The notes under the pieces are model-generated. The model saw nothing but the letters and a program-made list of their open reading frames with translations, searched no databases and was not told where the DNA came from. A program made the position numbers and the translations under genes. From positions 97,471 to 130,908 of the forward strand of contig BFEA01000750.1 of NCBI GenBank assembly GCA_003427395.1: a stretch of 33,438 nt of DNA, written 5' to 3'. Each line of letters begins with the position of its first letter. Within the stretch, counting starts at the first letter, position 1. Source of the stretch: Chara braunii (taxonomy: Eukaryota; Streptophyta; Charophyceae; Charales; Characeae). This document shows positions 8,480 through 18,528 of the stretch, piece by piece.

Positions 8480-9945
8480 CAGGAATGGACTCCGGTCCCA
8501 CCGTATTTGTTGCGATGCTTATGGTATTGGAGGAATCACCTTCCGTAGATGTAATGCCTAAAGGTTTTCAGACAATGCAACACCCCTAAGACTTCCTTAT
8601 TGAATTGACTGTTGTTCCTTTCTGTAGTATTGAGCGTCCGACTCTCGAACCTTAGAGGTCGCTCCTTGCCTTCTCCGTCTTTTTAGGACAGGAGCCCCCC
8701 TACCGAACAAGGCCCAACATCGGTCGACACTATCATGATGAAGGGCCTATGCTCTTCATCATCAAAGTAAGGTACTCCTAGTACTTAGCCTCCCTCACAT
8801 AATTCTTCCTTGAGAGTTTCCATTGTCTTTTCCTGGTCTCCTCGCCAGTCTCATCTCTCCGTTTTACGGAGCAACTTGCGCAGGGGCTCCGCCTTGTCGC
8901 TGTAGGCCTTTATAAAGATGCGCCAATAGCCCACAACCCTTAGAAATTTTCGTGCCTCCGTGATGGATTTAAGGGGAGACGGCCATAAGATTAAATTCTC
9001 TAGCTTGACAGGATTCAGTCTTCTTCCGTCCTTGTCGCAAATGAACCCCAATATTTTGCTAAAGAGACCGCCCACCGGTTGTTAGTCCCACTGACGGTAA
9101 GGTTCGCGTCGTCTAGCTTTCTGAGGACCGCCTCCACATCCGTCATGTGATCCACTATGAATTTCCTAACCCCCGAAAAAACTCTGTTTTGTCCTTCCAT
9201 ACCGACCCTTTGATTGGAAAGTCATTCAGGAAAACTTCCACCTTCTCCGGAATGAACTCCTTGAGGACTGCATTCATTGCCCTTTGAAAAACGGTCACCC
9301 CATTGGTCCACCCCATAGGTACAACCATCATTTGTACTAACCCTAATGGAGCATGCATGACCGTCATGTGTCGATCACGATAATCCAGGGCGATCTCATC
9401 ATAACCCGAGAAAAGGTCACAAATGTAATAGATTGATTGCCCCCCCACTCCTTCCGACAAGAGATCCGCTTCAGGTATAGACCCGACGTCCCGCGTAGGC
9501 ACTTTCATATGGTTCGGCTACCGTGCCGAACGTCTTGATTTTTTCCTTTATGAAAGCGACTATTTCCTCCTTTTCTTTTTGCGCATACTTCCACGGGGGT
9601 CTATCCTTCCACGACACGTGAGGGATGATATGAATCCTAGCAGGCTTAGCATATCTTGGGTCTATCCTCCTTCGCTCCGAGTCATCAAAGGCTATGGCCT
9701 TATCGCACCCTCTCAGGATCGTTATTACATGCTCCTTTTCCCTCTCCGTGAGGTTACCATCCCCTATATTCATCTTTTTCACTCGTTGGGCAGTGATTCT
9801 TTGACCCTCTTTCTCTTTTCGCGTCCTGGTGATCTCGGCTATCTCTTCCTCGTAAATCGTCGGTTCACCTGTCCTGTCTCGGTTGACTGCGGCGGGTTTT
9901 ACTTTCTCCGCTACGATTTTGTCTTTTCTACCTCTGCCGGCTAGA
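8480..9945 (-). pseudogene. Gypsy reverse transcriptase and RNase H remnant
   Basis: The RT N-terminal segment (about 9944-9490) ends in VAEPYESAYA and then jumps to TRDVGSIPEADLLSEG (9490-9440). The usual block with the K-K-G and D-R-LN residues between these is missing, so about 80 bp has been deleted. ICDLFSGYDEI, PLGLVQMMVVPMGWTN and FQRAMNAVL follow. The catalytic motif reads FLND (9221-9232) where FLDD or YVDD is expected, so the first Asp is Asn. The thumb and connection region is at 9200-8850 (GFICDKDGRRLNP, FLRVVGYWRIFIKAYS). RNase H traces continue at 8800-8540: GVPYFDDEEHRPFIMI and RPLRFESRTLNTTERN, with a stop just upstream. There are several frame changes, and the product is inactive. 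Confidence 0.88.
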
Positions 9946-10204
9946 GGGATCCCCCCAAAAAAGACAGCTTAACACATCCCGCGAACTCCTTATCCTCACA
10001 CTCCTTCTCGTATCCTACCCCATTGATCACAATCTGATCTCCGATTTCTTCAACTTCCACTTTGTCCTCCGGAGACATTTTGTCAGAAAAAGGGGTCTCC
10101 TCTAGGCGGACTTGGCACATCCTAGATCGACTACCTCCTTTCTTCGGGATGCTGGTGCGGTTACGCTCATCTTGAGCGTCCACAGTCCTGAGAACTACAC
10201 ACAT
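9941..10204 (-). pseudogene. Protease-RT linker segment of gypsy polyprotein
   Basis: An 87-codon open stretch lies between the protease and RT regions and includes VRLEETPFSDKMSPEDKVEV. It has no domain that I recognise. Its place in the polyprotein suggests linker or N-terminal pol sequence. It is separated from the protease frame by a stop at its upstream edge. Confidence 0.5.
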
Positions 10205-10231
10205 TCCGTCGGGGGACTGAATTGAGAGCGT

Positions 10232-10900
10232 CTAACTTCCGTCGGGAAGATCGACTGTAGTAGCGTGCACCGCGCTTAGCCAAGTGCGGCCAAGTATCAA
10301 CTCGGATGAACACTTCCTTATTGAAAAGATCGGCACGCTAGTCTCAATCCCCGCGACTTCGATTACCGGCTTATGACAGACCCCTTCGACCGGTTGTAAC
10401 TTGTTATCCACTACGACCATGGACATAGCGATTTCCCTATCTATCTCTAGGCCCAACTCTTTGGTGATTAAATCCCAACAAACAGTCGATTCAGACCCGT
10501 TACCTACTAAGACCCTCACGTCCCTCCCATTAACCATAGCCTGGAGTTGTCCGCTCCCCAACACATAGAACCTCTTTACTTCCTCTTCGGAGCAGCATTT
10601 CCCCGGCAGACTCTCCATGGTGATTCTGGAGGACAGTGTTGTCCCAGATTGGACACCTTCTTTGGATACCACACCACCCGAGGCAGTCGGTCCTTTGGTC
10701 ATCGGGACTCTCACCTTCTTGGTGATACTCAAAAGTTTTTCCCTTGCATTCTTACTAGCCGCTAAGTACTTCAGTAACGTACATTGCATTGGTTGCATCA
10801 AGGTCTGTCTGAGAGGGGCTACAGTATCTATTTCGTCCAGGGTACATTTCATCTCAAATTTATTTGGTCCCTTCTTCCGAGGAGAGGTGGACTCTCCTTC
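10232..10900 (-). pseudogene. Gypsy aspartic protease (retropepsin) remnant
   Basis: The open frame reads KFEMKCTLDEID near 10850 through to VDLPDGS at 10235. The fold signature is visible: V-NGRDVRVLVGNGSEST near 10490-10520, followed by VCHKPVIEVAGIE and the closing ILGRTWLSAV near 10280. Where retropepsins have Asp-Ser/Thr-Gly, this copy has Gly-Asn-Gly, so the catalytic Asp is missing. It is joined to the gag frame by a frameshift close to 10890. Confidence 0.8.
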
Positions 10901-12305
10901 CCCCTTTCCTCCACCTTTTTTTTCTCCAGGGAGTAGGGTTGGGCCGACGGGCCCCGGCAGAAGGCGCTGAGCTAGCCGCGGTCTCGACTCCAGGCGGAGG
11001 AGGAACCCTTGTCGGATGCTCATACGGTCTTGGATCCGAGCACGTATTTTGAGGAGGGTTTCCCCATCGACCATCCCTTGCATCCCTCCAGTGGGAGCTC
11101 CCCCAATTCGATCCCCTGTTCGTTCCACTATCCCGACCATTTCCCCAAGCCCCTTGGTTTCCCCCTTCAGGCTCATTTCTCCAGTTTCCTTGGCCTCCGC
11201 CCCAGCGCTGACCGGGGAACCTCTGAGAGGGCCTATCATTCCCTGGCGGGGCGTCATTTTTTTGGCTCCGTTTTTGTTTTAAGGCCAGATCTAGGCTTTC
11301 TTTCATGTATTCTCTCACGTTCATCCCTCTCCCCGTGAAAACTACTTCGGCTACTTTCTCAAGGCATGCGGAGTGCCTGGGGGTCTTCTCAAGGACTTCT
11401 TTCTTTTTTTCCTCGGGAAAGTGCACCATCAACATCATGCGCCTATCCACTTTTGACAACATTTCTCTATCCACCAGAGATTGAAAGAGTCTTTTGAATC
11501 TTTTGGTGAAGACCACCAAACTATCTTGTTCTCCTCGCGTCACCTGTCGCAGACCCTCAATCGTCGGGATCATGTCATCACATGCAAAGGTCCTCAACAA
11601 GCTTGCTTTGAAGGTCATCCACCTTCCATCGAAAAGGTAAATTGCCCTAATGGCCTGGTCTAGTTCCGGGTCCGAGTGCTGGATAAAGTGGTCTATCCAT
11701 TCCTTCTCGGAAAACATATTTCGAAAGGTATAACTTTCCCATTTTTCTATGAACCCGGTCACATCTCTTCCAGTGAAATAAAGGGCCTCTACTCCCAAGT
11801 TGACGTCATAGTAGGGAACACGCCTGTCATCGTAGCGGCGGAAAAACGAAACTTCAGTTGACTTGTCTATAATCGGGTCATAGGGCTTATGCCAAGCCGG
11901 GTCCAACTCTTCCACGCATGGCCGACTTCTAAACCTCCTCCAAGGACCCTCTTCCCAAGGAACTCTCTCCTCTTTTTCTCGTTCCCATCGTGCGGTCCCT
12001 GTACCTCGCCACGCTCCGCCTGCTCGATCAACGTTTTTACTCATCATCTCTTCAGAGGCCCTGGCAAAGTCGGCTTCCCAACCGGCCCTTCGGTGCGCGC
12101 CTCGGGTCGCCTCCGTAATCCGTTCCTCGAGCAACTCTCCCCTGAGGGCTCGTTCCGCATTTCTTCGAGGCCCCCAACCATTTGCTCTATCACGTGCTAT
12201 CATTGTGCCTCCTCTGCTCCCTTCTTCCGCGTCCACCTGATCGGCCCATCGAGTTTCGACGGGGATACCCCTCATGGCCTTCGCTACTCTTCCTCTTGTT
12301 GGCAC
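10860..12305 (-). pseudogene. Gypsy gag (capsid) remnant
   Basis: This is a 481-codon open stretch. The middle third has the features of a retrotransposon gag capsid: VSFFRRYDDRRVPYYDVN, DVTGFIEKWESYT, WIDHFIQHSDPELDQAIRAI, DSLVVFTKRFKRLFQSLVD. The C-terminal third is rich in Gly, Arg, Asn and Pro, with no CCHC zinc knuckle visible. The frame opens directly after a TAG at 12306-12308 and codes on in the same frame upstream, so this is the larger part of a longer gag broken by a nonsense mutation. Confidence 0.82.
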
Positions 12306-13415
12306 CTAGGATTCCAAGTCTCTACGCAAATGCATTTCGGTATCTACCTTTTGCCTGGGGGAGGTCTCTGTTTCTTCAAGAGGCCAATCCGCACTCCGCC
12401 CATCCTTATCTCTAACGCCCACTGACATTGTCATCCCTCCAGTTTCCTTTCTCAATCTCAATCCTTGCTCCACCCCGTCTTTTACCCTTGCAACGTACGT
12501 CAGTCCAGATGATTGTGAGTGCTTAGGTTCGACCTCACTCTCCATGCGCACAATTGTTCCCTTCTACTTGCTTTTCCTCACTAGTTTCCTTATCGCCGCT
12601 ACTTTTTATCGAGTTTTCTCGTTCCTCACTGAACGTTCCTTCCTGGTCAACTCCCGCTATTTCCTCACTCGTCACGGTCCACCACGAGTCTCGCACCAGC
12701 TTCAAGTTTTCGTCGTAAGCTGCTAGTGCCAAATGTGCGATTTTCAGATCGGAGACGTTCCCAATCCCCTCCTGGGAATAATGCCTTATAAAATCCCTAT
12801 CTACCTCGCTTACCTGCCCTCGAAATAGGGGCTTAATGAATTCCCCCACTTGCGCCCACCACTCGAAATCCGTATCACTCAGAGATTCCCAACACCGGGT
12901 GAACAGCTCGTGCCCTCCCGTCTCTCCCAAAGGGAACTTCTCGATCACCTGACCCGGATTCCATATTTTTTTGATTGTCGAGTCGTCAGGGTAGAGTAAG
13001 CGATAAACCCAGGCGGGAATTTTCCAGATCCGGTCGTGGCCTGCCCGAGGAATCTCTTGCCGCCTCTTATATTTGACCCGGTCCAGCACGCGTCCTTCCG
13101 AAGGAGCTCCTCCCAACCTTTTAAGTCGGCGTAAGGTCCTCTTTGCAAGGCCTAAGGGGTCCTTCCCTTCTGGTAGCTCGGTGTGAAGAGTTGCCTATCA
13201 TTGTTGGATAGGACAATTTCGGCTCGTCGCGTTCTGAGGTTTCCTTCGAAGGCCACCGAAAAGTGAATAATTGATTCTTGATCATATATTTCAAAGAACT
13301 CTATGTCCGTCGTTCCCCCAGTTTTAATCTTAGGGAGAGTTACTCCGTACCTTCCTCCCGATTTCCAAGCTCGTTCCAGGATCCCGATGGGGTTTCCTTG
13401 GTCATACATAATCAT
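12306..13415 (-). pseudogene. N-terminal gag or leader ORF of the gypsy element
   Basis: From the ATG at 13413-13415 (MIMYDQGNPIGILERAW) coding-like sequence runs in three overlapping segments (13415-13152, 13116-12535, 12551-12306), joined by stops and frame changes. Recognisable stretches include IWKIPAWVYRLLYPDD and FEWWAQVGEFIKPLF. I know no named domain for this part. It sits immediately 5' of the capsid region, so it is most likely the N-terminal part of a large gag, or an extra ORF upstream of gag. Confidence 0.55.
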
Positions 13416-13430
13416 CGGTGATTTATTTCA

Positions 13431-14122
13431 CCCTGGCTAATCTCTCAGCGGTCATCGCCAAGGAATCTTCACACTCCCACTGTCGAGCGCATCGGTCCGG
13501 CACCGCACAAAACAGGGGGGGACCTTCCCGGCCGCGTCACCCAGAAGTTGGTCTTATCCTCGTCGAGAATACATAATGGAGTTTCCGCAAGCCGCTCCGG
13601 CCGAGTGCGTCAGCCATACCTCTCGCCAACCCCTACGACAGGATAGGGCCTACGCGAGGCACGACTTACCTCCACCTTACGAGAGCTGTCANCTCCCTTC
13701 GGTGGGCGTATCCCCGCCGAGCTACCAGTCCACAATACGAAAGTTAATCAACTGCAATCGCAAAGGTGGACCAGTCGAGGGCGTTTCTCGTACGCTGTAG
13801 CATAGGGGGTACGCGTGGTTTTACGCCTGTATCGGACCCGTACGCGAACCGACGTCTTGGAAGGTTGAAATCCCAAGCGTGACTCATCGCGGTTCGACTA
13901 GGACGCATCCCACACACCACACGTACACCACTCTAAGGCCATAAAAATTTAAACACGCATACATACGCACATATACGGAACGACACAGAACAAACAACGC
14001 AACAACACTCTGAGTCCCTTAGTAGTCATCCGATAACTCACCGATGTGAAAATCGACGCGCGCGAAATTTATTATAAAACCGTGCGGACGCAGGGCCTTC
14101 CCATATCGACTAGCAATGCATT
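13431..14122. other. Non-coding 5' flank of the gypsy element
   Basis: This stretch has no supported gene. It should hold the element's leader and 5' LTR, but I found no partner for it on the other side and no primer-binding site. There is one ambiguous base at 13692. Confidence 0.5.
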
Positions 14123-14191
14123 GGGGGAAGGGGGGAAGGGGGGAGGGGGGGTGGGGGAGGGGGGTCGTGCTCCTTCCCCCCCCCCACCCCC
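14123..14191. repeat. G-rich tract followed by C-run (G-quadruplex and hairpin potential)
   Basis: Seven or more runs of five to seven G occur between 14123 and 14164, enough for a G-quadruplex. They are followed after TCGTGCTCCTT by C11-A-C5 (14176-14191), which can pair with the G tract. There is no gene nearby. Confidence 0.85.
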
Positions 14192-14240
14192 TACACATGA
14201 ACATGTCTCCCTTGTTTAGGCGTTCCAGAACCAGACCCTC

Positions 14241-14447
14241 ACGCTTTGTTGTGTGGAGCAAAGTTAGTAGCTTTCATTTTCTGTTTTTTCTTTTTTCTCT
14301 GTTGAACGTCTGCTTAACTCATAACTCTTATACACATCTAGATGTGTATAAGAGACAGATTTAACGCTTTGTTGTGTGGAGCAAAGTTAGTAGCTTTCAT
14401 TTTCTGTTTTTTCTTTTTTCTCTGTTGAACGTCTGCTTAACTCATAA
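14241..14447. repeat. 84-bp perfect direct duplication flanking an adapter scar
   Basis: Bases 14241-14324 and 14364-14447 are identical (ACGCTTTGTTGTGTGG ... CTTAACTCATAA). Between them lies a Nextera junction. The duplication is best explained by mate-pair reads of the same locus being joined through the adapter, not by a biological event. Confidence 0.9.
14325..14358. other. Nextera mate-pair junction adapter (sequencing artefact)
   Basis: AGATGTGTATAAGAGACAG (14340-14358) is the Tn5 mosaic end used in Nextera libraries. CTCTTATACACATCT (14325-14339) is its reverse complement lacking the first four bases. The head-to-head arrangement is the circularisation junction of Nextera mate-pair kits. 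Translated, it gives the well-known contaminant peptide SYTHLDVYKRQ. Confidence 0.98.
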
Positions 14448-14612
14448 ATTCAATTTCATGATAAGAGATGTTATGTTCACTACCAAAGAAGCCCATTATC
14501 GTTGAGCCTGCTTTCAGTTGATCTGTTTCCTTGTCAATAGCGCATATGTTTCTGCAATTCACAATTCATGTGTGTGTTGTCATGTTTGCTATGGACAGTT
14601 CAACAAGAGAAG
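14364..14612 (+). repeat. Dispersed repeat of unknown family, copy B
   Basis: This is the counterpart of 2339-2560, extending further through GTCATGTTTGCTATGGACAG. That last phrase also occurs, slightly changed, at 33215-33235. It is non-coding. The stretch 14613-14970 after it shows no feature that I can name. Confidence 0.75.
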
Positions 14613-14974
14613 AAAACATGGTTGTCTCTCATCTACTCTTCAACAGAATTTCACCATAACAACCTCTATTCCTGTTTTACTAACTCCCATGCACGACTCA
14701 TACCACATCGCGTCCGAATGTTCATACCCTCCACGTCAGATACGATCATGCCCTTGCCTCGGACATGAACATAGCTTGGAGGTGGGCTGTCTTCATTTCC
14801 ACGTGAGACCAACCCTTTATGTAGTAAACATGCCTACCTACCTCTGCTCTGTGTGGGGAGTAGTACCCAAACTCCTAATACTTGGCGTGGGCTGGAAAGC
14901 AAGCAATGAAACTTCCTGAACCAGTCAGGAGGGACAAACCGACTTTCCCAGTTGGTGAGCCCAAAGTATAACAC

Positions 14975-15040
14975 AGGAGGTCGAGGGGACCTCTTATGTA
15001 CCAGTTACGTGCTCAACCAACTGAGCTAGGCTGGTTCACC
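14975..15040 (-). mobile_element. tRNA-derived SINE head
   Basis: On the minus strand TAGCTCAGTTGG (15017-15028) is a perfect Pol III A-box, preceded by ACCAGCC, with a B-box-like CCTCGACCTCC (14976-14988) about 30 bp on. The would-be acceptor arms do not pair and the T-arm is shortened, so this is not a working tRNA. Its A-box flanks resemble the other SINE copies in the window. Confidence 0.6.
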
Positions 15041-15190
15041 TCGTGCTGGCTGTTTTAATTGTTTTGTGAAACAAAATAAATAACTACACAGTATAACCAT
15101 GCCCTCACAAATGAACACAGTATGACCATGCCTTGTTTGGGAAGATTGTTGCATATTTAACATTCTTCTATACATAAACATATCTGCTAC

Positions 15191-16231
15191 TGTGACGAAC
15201 TGTTTTCTGCAACCGCGCGATTTTCTGCGCAAGGCTATTTCGGGGGTTGAATCGGGTTGAATCAGGATGGCCTGGTAAATTGCATGGGTGCCCTTGCGTT
15301 CCTTGTTTTTTCCTTTGGAATTGAGGCCGGGGTAATCTTGTGACAGTGGTAGTTAATCGCGCCTTAGCAAGCGCGAAAGATAACTGTTGACATAACTTTT
15401 CTTGTTCTGATGTGAAAAATGATAATTTTGGCGCGATCGTCGCGCGAGAAAATCGTTTTGAATTTTCAACTGATGTCGAGCCCACGCGGGCCCTAGGAAT
15501 TTGCTTCGTTCAAAATTTCTTTTTGCAAATAGGATTGAGATTAAGAATTTAGGTGCATCTCAATTTTTTGTTGGACGACGTTTCTTGCTTGCGCACACTT
15601 TGCCGCGTCAGGATCTGTGCTCTGACTTTTTCGCGCCTTAATCCTTGCGTGCAACTGTAACGTTTGGCGGGCATAGTTATAATTGTAATCCTCTTATTCT
15701 TGATATCTTTTGTGGCGTCCAAATGCACGCCTACTTCTTCCTATGTCCTATTGGCCTGAACGCTTGCATGACCGGATCGATGTGCGGAGTGAGGCTACAC
15801 CCCCCACGCCGCGGCCTGGCCATGCAGTCGTAGGCACTTCCTTCCTTTTTCTTCCTCCTGCTCGAACACAATCCTGGGTATCGTGCACACGCATGCATGC
15901 TATAAATTCCACAAGCGTGATTAACTCGCTCTCTAAGAATTTTGGAGTTAGAGCAGTCGAAGAGGATCGACTCACGACCAAGAATTGGAAGGTGAGTAGA
16001 GAGTTGGGCGATCCGACGAGCTGATGCTGGGCATGAGGGGTTGACGTGGGGCCGCCACGGATTATGGCACACGGGCGAACCTGGCTTGCATGCTCAGATC
16101 AAGCGGGGCGACAACTCTGTGTGAGTGCGAGGCGACAAACTGCCCGNNNNNNNNNNNNNNNNNNNNNNNNNNNNNNNNNNNNNNNNNNNNNNNNNNNNNN
16201 NNNNNNNNNNNNNNNNNNNNNNNNNNNNNNN

Positions 16232-16302
<71 letters not shown>

Positions 16303-17589
16303 GTGTGGTGGGGTTCTTCTTCTATCCCTCCGAGTAATTTTGCTTCTTCTCCTATCCTTCCAGACAATTTTGATATATGGTGCAAGTCGTTCTTGTCTTT
16401 TTTTATCGGCATTTCAGATTTCTCCTTTGTTTCTTCTTAAGAGATTGATGTGGTCATTTTCCTCCACTCCCCTTTTTTGTCTATTCAAACCAGCGAAACT
16501 GATGGATTGATTACCGACAATCGAGCCTTGTGTGATCTCTGGGATGGTTGGCTGAGGAATTGTTGCATAAGAATCTTCGATCCCTTCTGTCTGTATGTCA
16601 GCCAGAGGTATGAATGTTGGGTGCAATTTTGTCTGTGTTTGAATCAGTTGTGCATGCTACTAGATGATTAGATGACTGTCTCACTATAGGACGATCTATC
16701 CCGCGAGCTGCTGACCCTCTGATCGAACGACAGGTCTCGTGCACGCACGTGTAGGCCCGACCAAGACGATCGCTGCCTACACGCATGTCTGCGAAACCTG
16801 GACTCGACACATTTTCCCGAATGTTTGAATGCCTGTCTATCCTATAGCATGAATTTCAAAATCCCTTTTCGTGTCACTAACCACGAGTGTTTGAGAAATC
16901 GAGAATTCCGGGGATATTGGGAATGCTCCTGCTTGTCCGCGCTACCGCGGGCCTTACTAACCGAAAATGAACGTATTTGCGAGTGGGGCCTCAACCAGAC
17001 TTTGGGACGTATCCCCCATCTCCCCAGCTACTCGAGCCCATACACGTGTCACGTCGTCGTGGAACTCGGGATCATTATCTTAGGGACCGAGTTTCCTCCC
17101 TATCACCGCATCCTGCCCCGCCACTCCTTAACCGTCGTCCCCTGGCTTGCAATCGCCCCCTACTGGCCCCAACCCCCGTGCTCGGAGTTCCTGCAGGATT
17201 ACGAGTATTGAGCCTCCGACTTCATTCGGCCAACTCGCTCAGAGGAGGAACGGCCGCGTCCGACTCCAAGACCTGCGACATTTGACGCCGACAGGTAATC
17301 AACTAGCGAGATAGCCATATCGTCCTGACGGTCCACTAGATACGAGTCTGACCCAGACAACGGAACCAATAGAGCCGGTTGCCCCACTTCCCTAAGCATA
17401 AAACCGGACTCCAATCCACACCTATCCTCTTGCATTCGCATCCCTGAAACTTGCCACAAGAGATCCCAGTTCCGATTTGGGACTCCACCCCCACTTTCCA
17501 AAAATCTTTGGTACACCCCTTTTCGCACTTCCAGGCCCACTCACACTCCGATTAGGAAGTCACGCCGGGCGTGAGGTTGGGGCGTCACA
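15191..17589. mobile_element. Solo LTR, long copy, with 4-bp target duplication
   Basis: The ends are TGTGACG (15191) and CGTCACA (17589), bordered on both sides by CTAC (15187-15190 and 17590-17593). The first 500 bp or so match 23659-24110 and the last 390 bp match 24145-24531. About 1.5 kb in the middle (roughly 15700-17200) has no counterpart in the shorter copy. That middle part contains TATAAA at 15901 and a GA microsatellite next to an assembly gap. Orientation is unknown because the termini are symmetric. Confidence 0.7.
16147..16300. repeat. Assembly gap (85 N) and (GA)n microsatellite
   Basis: N bases occupy 16147-16231, directly followed by about 34 GA dinucleotides to 16300. Short-read assembly probably stopped at the dinucleotide array. 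Open frames crossing it are artefacts. Confidence 0.98.
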
Positions 17590-17757
17590 CTACAACGAAT
17601 AGACCTAATAGACCTACTGCCTCACATGCGGGCCCTTATATGCCGCCCCTGCCAGGACCACTGAGACCAATGCCCTTGCGCTGTCGCATTTATGCATCCT
17701 CCAGGTTGCGCTACCACGTTTAGTGTGGTATATCAGATACAAGAATAATAACAGTAG

Positions 17758-17788
17758 GTTGTGTCCGGGTGAAGTCCCGGTGGACACA
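17758..17788. other. Short perfect hairpin next to LINE tail
   Basis: GTGTCC and GGACAC flank GGGTGAAGTCCCGGT, giving a 6-bp stem with a second internal GGG/CCC pairing. It lies 10 bp from the poly(A) end of the minus LINE, at its insertion site. Confidence 0.5.
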
Positions 17789-17925
17789 TAAGTTGGAGTT
17801 TTTTTTTTTTTTTTTTTTTTTCCTTACTCCCCAGGAGGCTCCATCTATTGGTGGGGAGCAACACCTGCTGGAAATCGGGTCCAGTGTCCCTGAACATTAT
17901 GATTTTTTGGAAATGTCTGAAACTT

Positions 17926-18069
17926 TGTATAGTGGTTGTGGACCTGCCAACATTGATTACCCTGCGATCCAGGGGATTTAACTGAGCGGGTCTGTATAGT
18001 GTAGTTGTGGACCTGCCAGCATTGATTACCTTGCGACCCAGGGGATTAACTGAGCGGGTCTGTATAGTG
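17926..18069. repeat. 67-bp tandem repeat in LINE 3' untranslated region
   Basis: TGTATAGTG recurs at 17926, 17993 and 18061, with nearly identical intervening text (TTGTGGACCTGCCA, CATTGATTACC, CAGGGGATT, AACTGAGCGGGTC). There are two full units and the start of a third. The rest of 18070-18528 is 3' untranslated sequence without other features. Confidence 0.9.
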
Positions 18070-18528
18070 TCCAGTGATGTAGTCCTTTGTGTACTTGGAG
18101 AATTGCCTTTGCCTTTTGTATCTCTTCACCCTCAGAGGACGGACGCCTGATGAGCAGTTAAGTACTGATACCATTGAGCAAGACAACGATTTTTTCTATC
18201 TCTCTGTTTCCCCCAGACCTCCATTCTAATTAAAAAAAAAAAACTTCCCTTTCTATTTTCCTTTCTACCCTTAGCCCCTAATCCCCCCATACCATTCCAT
18301 TTCAACCAGAGCAAGAGGGGTGGGGGGAAAGAAGTCCGGAAAGTTTGAGGAGGGTCTGAGCGGGATGGAGGGGTCGATTTGGATTTAGTCTTGGAAACAT
18401 AAGTGGTAGTCCCTTTCCCCTGCCTCGATATCTTCTCCCTTTTTCTCCCTACCCTTTCATTTTACCTTAGCTATCCCGACTCCTTTTCCCCCGCCCAGCC
18501 AGTCTTTACATAATTTCTCAATAAGTTG

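Larger units (their letters stand above)
7129..13430 (-). mobile_element. Degenerate Ty3/gypsy LTR retrotransposon
   Basis: Minus-strand coding remnants occur in the order gag, protease, reverse transcriptase, RNase H, integrase, which is diagnostic of Ty3/gypsy. Every domain carries frameshifts or stops, for example TAG at 12306-12308 in gag, and TGA for an expected Arg or Trp codon in the integrase region. I could not find matching LTRs, a primer-binding site or a target duplication, so the outer limits are those of recognisable coding sequence. Confidence 0.9.

Noticed and set aside
14979-15036. Possible functional tRNA gene (minus)
   Set aside because: The A-box is perfect but the acceptor stem does not close and the T-arm is shortened; it resembles the SINE heads.
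16046-16510. Frames crossing the N gap (Glu-Arg repeats)
   Set aside because: They read through unknown bases and a GA microsatellite.
16825-17285. 128- and 102-codon frames between the GA array and the LTR 3' part
   Set aside because: Overlapping alternatives without domains, inside the solo LTR; no support for translation.
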